Below the pieces are notes generated by a model. That model made no database searches and had not been told where the DNA came from. It saw only the letters and a program-made list of their open reading frames with translations. Shown here one piece after another: positions 7,645 to 12,367 of a stretch of DNA of 12,367 bases; position 1 is the first letter of the stretch, and every line of letters starts with the position of its first letter. The translations under genes were made by a program, and so were the position numbers. Source of the stretch: Pseudomonadota bacterium (GTDB lineage: Bacteria > Desulfobacterota > Desulfovibrionia > Desulfovibrionales > Desulfovibrionaceae); NCBI GenBank assembly GCA_023435825.1, contig JAEZMB010000237.1, positions 1 through 12,367 of the forward strand. Reading direction: 5' to 3'.

Positions 7645-8019
7645 ATGGACACGAGGCATCGCATGATTATCGGCGCGCTGCTGGCGGCCTTGCTGCTGCC
7701 GGCGGCGGCGGTGGAAGCCAAGAAGGGGCAGCAGCAAGGCCAACCCATGGGGCAACAGCAGATGCAGCCCATGGGCCAGCAAGGGCAGCCGCAAGGCCAG
7801 TCCTACGGCCCGCCGAGCTACGCCGGCCCCAAGGGACAAAACCAGAATCCGCCCTACGGGCCGCCGGACTACGCCGGCCCGAAGAACGGACAGCATCAGG
7901 GCCAGGGTTGGCAAAATAACGATATGCCGCCAGGTCAGGCCAAAAAGCATCACAAGAAGGCCAAGAAGCACGGTCCCCCGGACCACGCTCCAGCCTGGGG
8001 CTATCGCAACCAGCAGTAG
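7645..8019 (+). CDS. Secreted Gln/Gly/Pro-rich small protein with internal repeats, function unknown
   Basis: This 124-residue protein has a clear signal peptide (RHR, then a hydrophobic stretch 8-22, likely cleavage after VEA at about 25) and a low-complexity mature part. The first section is rich in GQ and PMGQQ units (29-52). Two copies of YGPP-S/D-YAGPK follow (from residues 54 and 71, a 51-bp period in DNA). The end carries DMPPGQAKKHHKKAKKHG (93-110), strongly basic. There is no cysteine. PPGQAKK-type motifs occur in small periplasmic proteins such as the RcnB/CigR group, but overall resemblance is too weak to name a family. GGGAGG lies eight bases before the ATG at 7645. The gene stands alone on the plus strand with its own promoter candidate and a strong terminator. 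A periplasmic metal- or polyanion-binding role is only a guess. Confidence 0.85.
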   Translation: MDTRHRMIIGALLAALLLPAAAVEAKKGQQQGQPMGQQQMQPMGQQGQPQGQSYGPPSYAGPKGQNQNPPYGPPDYAGPKNGQHQGQGWQNNDMPPGQAKKHHKKAKKHGPPDHAPAWGYRNQQ

Positions 8020-8030
8020 CGCGCCACGCC

Positions 8031-8068
8031 AAACGGCCGCCGTTCCCCTGCGGGAGCGGCGGCCGTTT
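8031..8068. terminator. Long stem-loop terminator between convergent genes
   Basis: AAACGGCCGCCG (8031-8042) pairs perfectly with CGGCGGCCGTTT (8057-8068). Pairing continues inward for about five more bases (one G-U) to a CTGC tetraloop. It starts 11 bp after the stop of the small secreted-protein gene and lies 23 bp beyond the stop of the convergent glycosyltransferase gene. The ends of the stem are A/T pairs and T-rich sequence follows on the plus strand, so it probably stops transcription from both sides. Confidence 0.8.
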
Positions 8069-8091
8069 CATTATTGCTTTCGGCTTTCGGC

Positions 8092-9249
8092 TCAGTCCCG
8101 GATGACCCGCATGACCACGCCGCCCCAGCCGACCTTGTAGCGGATGCCGCGCCAGGACATGGTGTTGGTGGTGAACGTGCGGCCAAAACACCAGCCCAGC
8201 ATCAAAAACGTGGCGGCGTAGCCGCGCAGCCAGGCCAGCACGCCGACCCGGCGCGGGGAGAGCGACCGGAAACACAGCCCCAGGCCGGCGAAAGCGGCCA
8301 GATACACGGCCGACCACACCGCGCCCAGGCCGCAGCCCGCGCCAAAGGCCCAGGCCGCGAGCATCGCCACGGCGGCCACCGGCGGCGCGGCAAGCAGCAG
8401 CACCGCCGCGATGGAGACGATCCAGCCGGGCGGGATGCAGAATTTCAAATAGAGCAGTTGGCGCGTGAGCCAGTCGTCCCAGCGGGCCAGGGACACCTTT
8501 TGCAGCGGCGTATGCAGGCAGGCGGCGGCCACGGGCCAGGCGGCCACGCCAAAGGTGTGCAGGTGCGGCCCCATGGAGAAGTCGTCCACGATGTTCTGGC
8601 CCCAGAGCTTGGCCAGCCCAAACCGGTCGAAGGCCGGGCGCGACACGGCCATGGCCCCGCCCCAGGGCTGGGTGATGGCCCGGATGGGCTGGAGCAGATG
8701 CAGGGCCAGGCAGGTGACGGCCATGCCCACCGTGGCCGTGGCCCCGTCGCCGGGCACGACCTTGTGGAAGCCGCTGGTCATGGGCGCGTCGCCCCGGGCG
8801 ATGGGGGCCACGAGGTTGGTGACGAAATGCCGGTCGGCCACATGGGTGGAATCGCAGAACACGAACACGTCGGCGGTGTGGGCGGCGCGCAGGCCGGCCA
8901 GGATGTTGTGGTTTTTCTGGCCGCACCGTTCAGCTGGGCCGGCCACGACCACCTGGACCCGGGGATCGCTCCCGGCCACGCTGGCCACGAGATCGGCGGC
9001 CGGGTCGGAGGCGTCGGCCACCACGAACACGGCCAGGAAATCGGGGTAGTCCTGTTCAATCAGCGATGCCACGGCCTCGCGCATCCCGGGCGTGTCGCCG
9101 GTGACGGGCACGATGACAGCCGCCCGGGGGCAAGCCTGGGGCATGGGCTCCGGGCCGTCGCCGCCGCGCACGTGCTTGCGCCCGAGCAGGAACAGGGCGG
9201 CCAGCACGACCAGTTGGGCGGCCATGACGCCGAAAACGAATCCCTCCAC
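8092..9249 (-). CDS. Membrane glycosyltransferase, GT21/ceramide glucosyltransferase-like (HpnI-like)
   Basis: This 385-residue inner-membrane protein has one N-terminal membrane helix (about 5-22), a cytoplasmic GT-A catalytic domain and two or three C-terminal helices (about 275-355). The catalytic domain shows AAVIVPVTG (43-51), a D-x-D-like FCDST (131-135), VDDFSMG (221-227) and, further on, LARWDDW (254-260). These match in order the D1, D2, D3 and RW motifs of the GT2/GT21 family that includes ceramide glucosyltransferase and the hopanoid-linked HpnI. It should transfer a sugar to a lipid acceptor. No other hopanoid gene is in the window, so I give no gene symbol. The GTG at 9249 is chosen because AGGAGG lies four bases upstream; a TTG start at 9279 in the same frame would add ten residues and has no such site. 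It converges on the small secreted-protein gene. Confidence 0.82.
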   Translation of the reverse strand: MEGFVFGVMAAQLVVLAALFLLGRKHVRGGDGPEPMPQACPRAAVIVPVTGDTPGMREAVASLIEQDYPDFLAVFVVADASDPAADLVASVAGSDPRVQVVVAGPAERCGQKNHNILAGLRAAHTADVFVFCDSTHVADRHFVTNLVAPIARGDAPMTSGFHKVVPGDGATATVGMAVTCLALHLLQPIRAITQPWGGAMAVSRPAFDRFGLAKLWGQNIVDDFSMGPHLHTFGVAAWPVAAACLHTPLQKVSLARWDDWLTRQLLYLKFCIPPGWIVSIAAVLLLAAPPVAAVAMLAAWAFGAGCGLGAVWSAVYLAAFAGLGLCFRSLSPRRVGVLAWLRGYAATFLMLGWCFGRTFTTNTMSWRGIRYKVGWGGVVMRVIRD

Positions 9250-9298
9250 GTATCCTCCTGATGCGACGTAACGCCGCAAGATCCATCTTTTTCAGTCC

Positions 9299-9307
9299 CG
9301 TATAACA
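9299..9307 (-). promoter_or_regulatory. Possible extended -10 promoter of the GT21-like gene
   Basis: The minus strand reads TGTTATACG, a TG-n-TATA extended -10 element about 50 bp before the GTG start. The best -35 candidate, CCGACA, has only a 15-bp spacer and lies inside the terminator stem at 9310-9332. The same bases serve as the T-rich tail of that terminator, so one of the two readings may be wrong. Confidence 0.22.
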
Positions 9308-9309
9308 AA

Positions 9310-9332
9310 GAAGAGACCTTGTCGGCCTCTTC
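9310..9332 (-). terminator. Intrinsic terminator of the radical SAM-GT4-small protein unit
   Basis: On the minus strand GAAGAGGCC and GGTCTCTTC form a 9-bp stem (one G-U pair) around a GACAA loop, followed at once by TTTGTTATA. A stem with a U-rich tail is the expected form of an intrinsic terminator. It stands 126 bp beyond the stop of the small secreted-protein gene and before the GT21-like gene, so it should separate the two transcription units. Confidence 0.6.
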
Positions 9333-9406
9333 ATCCTTCGCTTTGTTCGCCGTTGCCCAAAAGAACCAATCCGCGCCGAAAACCCTTTACACTTTTCCCA
9401 TGCGGA

Positions 9407-9431
9407 GGGTCCGGGGGCCTCAGGCCCCCGG
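9407..9431 (-). repeat. GC-rich palindromic repeat, hairpin followed by ACCC
   Basis: On the minus strand CCGGGGGCC-TGA-GGCCCCCGG forms a perfect 9-bp hairpin with a 3-nt loop, followed by ACCC. The four-unit array at the right edge has the same layout (hairpin, 3-nt loop, ACCC) with a different stem. It is preceded on this strand by GCCTCCGGCGG, which I associate from memory with dispersed repeats in Desulfovibrio-type genomes. It lies 26 bp after the stop of the small secreted-protein gene and may also end or stabilise the transcript. Confidence 0.6.
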
Positions 9432-9457
9432 CCGCCGGAGGCTTCTTCAATAACAAA

Positions 9458-9811
9458 TTACGGCGTTCTAACAGCGCGCAGTTCGACTTTGCTGCCGCCC
9501 TTGGTGGTGAGCACGCCGGTCAGTTCGTTGCCCTTGGCGTCGCCCTCGAAGACGTGGCCGCTGCCGTGGAGCATGTAGAGGTGGCCGTTAAAGATGGCCC
9601 CGACCACGTGGTAGACGTTGGTTTCGCCGGTCAGGGCGTTGACGACGACCTGGGCCTTGACCGCGTTGCCGTCCTGTTCGACCACGGCTTGCAGGTCGGA
9701 GCCGTAGAGCGAGCCGCGCCAGATGCCGGCCACGTTGGTCTCGGCGGCGGCCAGGGCGGGCAGCAGCAGGGCGAGGCAGGCGAAAACCGCGGCGCGAAAG
9801 ATGTGCGGCAT
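9458..9811 (-). CDS. Small secreted protein, beta-rich, function unknown
   Basis: This 117-residue protein has a signal peptide (IFRAAVFACLALLLPALAAA, cleavage near residue 23) and a short mature domain. The mature part begins with NVAGIWRGSLYGSDLQAVVE and alternates hydrophobic and polar residues with many Gly. It ends GGSKVELRAVRTP, a pattern of short beta strands such as a small barrel or lipocalin-like sandwich. Its only cysteine is in the signal peptide. The ATG at 9811 has GGAG seven bases upstream. The gene follows the GT4 glycosyltransferase by 39 bp on the same strand and is the last of three linked genes, so it may act in the periplasm on or with the product of that glycosyltransferase. 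I do not recognise a named family. Confidence 0.8.
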   Translation of the reverse strand: MPHIFRAAVFACLALLLPALAAAETNVAGIWRGSLYGSDLQAVVEQDGNAVKAQVVVNALTGETNVYHVVGAIFNGHLYMLHGSGHVFEGDAKGNELTGVLTTKGGSKVELRAVRTP

Positions 9812-9850
9812 GGTCGGACTCCAGTGCGCGGACGGCCGCGCGGGCGGGCG

Positions 9851-10972
9851 TTAAGCCTCGGCGTCGCGGCTGGCGGCGGCCGGGGCACGTTTCCCGGCTA
9901 ACGCCTGCGCAAAGACGGTTTCGTGGCGGCGTACCATGGCGTCCATGGAATACAGCGCCACGGCGCGTTCCCGGGCGGCCCGGCCCATGGCCAGCCGTTT
10001 GTCCTCGTCGGCGAGCAGGCTGGCGATGGTTTCGCCCAGGGCCTCGGGGTTGCGCGGCGGGCACAACAGCCCGGTGACGTCGGGCACGACCAGATCCGGG
10101 ATGCCGCCCACGGCCGTGGCCGCCACGGGCAGGCCCATGGCCATGGCTTCGAGCAGCACGTTGGGCAGCCCTTCGCGCACCGAGGACAGCACGGCCACGG
10201 AAGCCTGCTGGAAAAACGGCCGGGGGTCGGGAGTGGACGGATAGCTGCGGATAAGCCCGCGCACCGGGCTGCGGGCGGCCAAGGTCCGCACCGATGTGCG
10301 CAGCGGCCCGTCGCCCACCAGCCACAGCTCGGCCCGGGGACGCCGGGCCACGACGTATTCAAAGGACCGGATGAGCGTCTCGTGGTCCTTGTCCTCGCAG
10401 AATCGGGCCACGCACAAGACCACCTCGCGCACCGGGCGCATGTCGTCGGGCGGCGGCAGGAAATGGTCGGTGTCCACGCCGTTGGGGACGACCTCCACGC
10501 GCTCGGCCGGCCGGCCAAGGGCGATGAGCTCCTTGGCCAGAGGCGCGGCGTTGACGATGTGGCGGTCGCATAGCCCTTTCAGGAACCGTTCGTGCTGCCG
10601 CTTGATGGCCCCGCCGCCCCGGCAGGTGCCGATGACAGTCTTGATCCCTTGCAGCTTGGCGAACACCCGGCCCCAGATGTTGGGCACGGCGGTCAGCGGC
10701 ACCAGCAGATCGGGCGGGCTGGCCTTGAGCTTGCGCCACAGCCCGGCCAGGGACTGCGCCCCGACCTTGGGATAGGGCGACAGCCAGGTCAGCGGAATGC
10801 CGCCGGCCTCGGCCCGGGACGCGAAGTCGCGGATGTCGGCCAGCATCCAGAATTCCGGCGCGAAACGCGACCGGTCCAGACGCAGCCCCAACTCCAGGGC
10901 TTGGCGCTGGGTGCCGCCGAACTCCAGGTCCTGCAACAGGAAAACGACGCGGGCGGGAGTCTCTCGCGCCAT
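9851..10972 (-). CDS. GT4-family glycosyltransferase
   Basis: This 373-residue protein has the two-domain GT-B layout. The N-terminal half opens with VVFLLQDLEFGGTQRQALEL (9-28), the GG-loop typical of GT4 enzymes. The C-terminal half contains VPNGVDTDHF (162-171), VLCVARFCEDKDH (185-197) and the E-x7-E donor-sugar motif with Glu267 and Glu275, followed by AMGLPVAAT. It should use a nucleotide sugar with retention of configuration to extend a glycan or glycolipid at the cytoplasmic face; the sugar is unknown. The ATG at 10972 shares its first base with the TGA of the radical SAM gene (TGATG), which implies translational coupling. An upstream in-frame extension to 11068 lies entirely inside that gene and is rejected. 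The radical SAM partner may modify the same glycan, its lipid carrier or a protein acceptor. Confidence 0.9.
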   Translation of the reverse strand: MARETPARVVFLLQDLEFGGTQRQALELGLRLDRSRFAPEFWMLADIRDFASRAEAGGIPLTWLSPYPKVGAQSLAGLWRKLKASPPDLLVPLTAVPNIWGRVFAKLQGIKTVIGTCRGGGAIKRQHERFLKGLCDRHIVNAAPLAKELIALGRPAERVEVVPNGVDTDHFLPPPDDMRPVREVVLCVARFCEDKDHETLIRSFEYVVARRPRAELWLVGDGPLRTSVRTLAARSPVRGLIRSYPSTPDPRPFFQQASVAVLSSVREGLPNVLLEAMAMGLPVAATAVGGIPDLVVPDVTGLLCPPRNPEALGETIASLLADEDKRLAMGRAARERAVALYSMDAMVRRHETVFAQALAGKRAPAAASRDAEA

Positions 10973-12186
10973 CAATACCCCATCAACCCGCAACAACGGG
11001 TGCACGACGGCATCAGCCCCTCGGTGTGCAGGCTGGCCCGGAAGCGGCGATAGGACTCGCTGTTCCACAGCTCGGTGATGGTGTGGTCGCGCACGTTGCC
11101 GACGATGTAGTCATGATAGTCGCGGCACGGCGACATGTCGCCGTTGGAATCCAGCTCCACCGCCTGATAGATGGAGATGCACTGGTTGTAACCGAACGTC
11201 GATTCGTGGTTGGTGTAGTACTCGCGCAGATTGTCCACGCCGGCCACGTTGGGGATGATGTTGACCGGCGGATTGTTCCAGCCCTTGGAGCGGCGCTGCA
11301 CTTCGGCCAGCTGCTTGTTGAGCGTCTCATGGTCCTTGATGGTCCAATCGCCCACCCAGCCCCAATGCAGCTTGGGCGTGAAGCCGAACCGGCGGGTGAA
11401 GTCCTCGTCATGGGCCTTGGCGCTCTTTTCGTCGATCCACCAGGACAGGTAATAGACAAACAGATCGACCCGGTCCTTGTAGGCCTCGTAAATATCCACC
11501 AAATGGTGGACGTTGGCGCTGGAAATCGTGGTCAAGGCCGCCACCAGCGGCAGCTGGGTCTTGTGGGCCTTCTTGGCTTCCTTGATGGCCGACAAGGCTT
11601 CCTGGACAACCTTGTGGTTGTCGCCGCCGCCGGCCGAAGGCCGGGCCGCGTTGTGGGTCTCGGCCGAATGGCCGTCGATGGACATCTGAAGCAAAAACAT
11701 CGGCGCGGCCGCCAAACGGTCCGCCGCCGCCGCCACACGCGTGGCGTTGGTGGCGATGGACGTCGGCATTTTCAGCTCGGTCGCCCGCTCGATGATCTCC
11801 AACCATCCTTTATACATGGTCGGCTCGCCGCCCCACAGGTACACCGAAGGACGATGGCCGTGACGGGCCAGATCCTCCAAGAGCGCCAGATAGCGCTCCG
11901 GCGAGATTTCCTTTTTCTTCAGGTCCTTGAGGTCGCATCCGTGGAGAAACCCCTGGTCGCCCCACTGGCCGCACGTATGACAACGCAGATTGCACACGTC
12001 CGTGATGCGGATGGAGAGCTGCCGGATGCTGCGGGCATGGCCGGTCTCGGCCTGGGGATTGAGGAAGGAAAACAGGAACTTTTCTTTCTCAAGGGCGGCC
12101 AGGCGGCCGGCGATCCAGGGATGACGGGCCACCTTGACCGACTGCTTGAGAATCGTGCCAAGGGCGACGCTGCTGCGCTTGCTCAT
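10972..12186 (-). CDS. Radical SAM protein with shortened SPASM domain
   Basis: This 404-residue protein carries the radical SAM motif CNLRCHTC (Cys65, Cys69, Cys72) after RITD, and GGEP at 119-122, so it should bind a [4Fe-4S] cluster and SAM. Near the C-terminus Cys336, Gly349 and Cys354 fit the SPASM opening C-x(9-15)-G-x4-C, and MPSCTRCCG (392-400) supplies the last cysteines. The usual later CX5CX3C part is absent, so one auxiliary cluster is likely. SPASM enzymes modify peptides or act as dehydrogenases or epimerases on small substrates; short ones also occur in glycan gene clusters. The ATG at 12186 has GGAGG four bases upstream. The gene starts a unit with a GT4 glycosyltransferase (one-base overlap) and a small secreted protein. 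The mature form of that secreted protein has no cysteine, which argues against thioether crosslinking of it. Confidence 0.9.
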   Translation of the reverse strand: MSKRSSVALGTILKQSVKVARHPWIAGRLAALEKEKFLFSFLNPQAETGHARSIRQLSIRITDVCNLRCHTCGQWGDQGFLHGCDLKDLKKKEISPERYLALLEDLARHGHRPSVYLWGGEPTMYKGWLEIIERATELKMPTSIATNATRVAAAADRLAAAPMFLLQMSIDGHSAETHNAARPSAGGGDNHKVVQEALSAIKEAKKAHKTQLPLVAALTTISSANVHHLVDIYEAYKDRVDLFVYYLSWWIDEKSAKAHDEDFTRRFGFTPKLHWGWVGDWTIKDHETLNKQLAEVQRRSKGWNNPPVNIIPNVAGVDNLREYYTNHESTFGYNQCISIYQAVELDSNGDMSPCRDYHDYIVGNVRDHTITELWNSESYRRFRASLHTEGLMPSCTRCCGLMGY

Positions 12187-12203
12187 GAAACCTCCAATGG
12201 AAT

Positions 12204-12235
12204 GCCTTGCGGCGAAATGTCGCCTTACGCCGAAA
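12204..12235 (-). repeat. Tandem 14-bp direct repeat upstream of the radical SAM gene
   Basis: On the minus strand TTTCGGCGTAAGGC (12235-12222) and TTTCGCCGCAAGGC (12217-12204) are copies with two mismatches, spaced 18 bp start to start. They end 17 bp before the ATG, just ahead of the ribosome site. They could be an operator for a dimeric regulator or a site acting on the mRNA. The bases between them also allow a GGCGA/TCGCC hairpin (12212-12225). Confidence 0.45.
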
Positions 12236-12281
12236 CCGGCCGCGCTTCAAGCCTCCCGATGAACGGGACGGCAGGGCGCTG

Positions 12282-12367
12282 CCAGGGCGTTGCCCCGGAC
12301 CCACCAGGGCGCTGCCCTGGACCCGGCAGGGCTCCACCCTGCACCCGCACGGGCGCTGCCCGTGACC
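12282..12367 (+). repeat. Tandem array of 22-bp hairpin repeats with covarying stems
   Basis: Four units begin at 12282, 12304, 12326 and 12348, exactly 22 bp apart, and the array reaches the right edge. Each unit is a 7-base arm, a 3-nt loop, a 7-base arm and a 5-nt spacer ACCC-A/G. The arms are CCAGGGC/GCCCCGG (one mismatch), CCAGGGC/GCCCTGG, GCAGGGC/ACCCTGC (innermost pair broken) and CACGGGC/GCCCGTG. Arm bases change on both sides together, so base pairing is kept while sequence drifts. A single relative with the same hairpin-ACCC layout lies at 9407-9431 on the other strand. There is no gene between 12187 and the edge. Confidence 0.8.

Noticed and set aside
8092..9249. Hopanoid biosynthesis locus with hpnI
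   Set aside because: The glycosyltransferase resembles HpnI in family, but neither radical SAM protein has clear HpnH features and no squalene-hopene cyclase or other hpn gene is present.
9458..12186. RiPP cluster with the 117-residue protein as precursor peptide
   Set aside because: The protein has a Sec signal peptide and a folded-looking beta-rich domain, and its mature part lacks cysteine. No leader-peptide recognition domain or RiPP transporter is visible. Modification of other residues cannot be excluded.
12282..12367. CRISPR array
   Set aside because: Units are 22 bp with near-constant 5-nt spacers, so there are no unique spacers between conserved repeats. No cas gene is nearby.

Overview
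The window is GC-rich (roughly two thirds G+C by eye). All recognisable genes but one lie on the minus strand, so the text below follows them from high to low coordinates. G+C content, AGGAGG-type ribosome sites, Sec signal peptides without lipobox cysteines and dispersed GC-rich hairpin repeats fit a Gram-negative bacterium. My best guess is a Desulfovibrio-type sulfate reducer. This is an inference; no marker gene in the window proves it.

Right part (12367 to about 9300). An array of 22-bp hairpin repeats runs off the right edge. A tandem 14-bp direct repeat follows, then a three-gene minus-strand unit: a radical SAM protein with a shortened SPASM domain (12186-10972), a GT4 glycosyltransferase whose start codon overlaps the previous stop codon by one base (10972-9851), and a small secreted protein (9811-9458). 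Two hairpins follow; one (9310-9332) has a U-rich tail and probably ends the unit.

Middle part (9249 to 6300). A membrane-bound GT21/HpnI-like glycosyltransferase (9249-8092, GTG start) converges on the only plus-strand gene. That gene is a secreted 124-residue Gln/Gly/Pro-rich protein (7645-8019). The two share a long terminator hairpin at 8031-8068. A 280-bp divergent region then leads to an MJ1255-type glycosyltransferase (7364-6300).

Left part (6225 to 1). A complete BMP-family ABC importer is encoded as periplasmic binding protein (6225-5047), double-domain ATPase (5019-3541), permease (3544-2501) and second permease (2504-1521). The last three genes are joined by ATGA overlaps. The family imports nucleosides or related small molecules, but the substrate cannot be read from the sequence. 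After a 182-bp gap holding two clear hairpins comes a second radical SAM protein (1338 to the left edge, incomplete), with extra C-terminal cysteines and a Pro/Ala/Glu-rich tail.

The three glycosyltransferases, two radical SAM enzymes and two small secreted proteins suggest a cell-envelope or polysaccharide/lipid modification neighbourhood with a nutrient importer inserted in it. They do not form one obvious pathway. The points most worth following up are the covarying hairpin array, the radical SAM-GT4-secreted protein unit, and the cysteine-rich radical SAM protein at the left edge.
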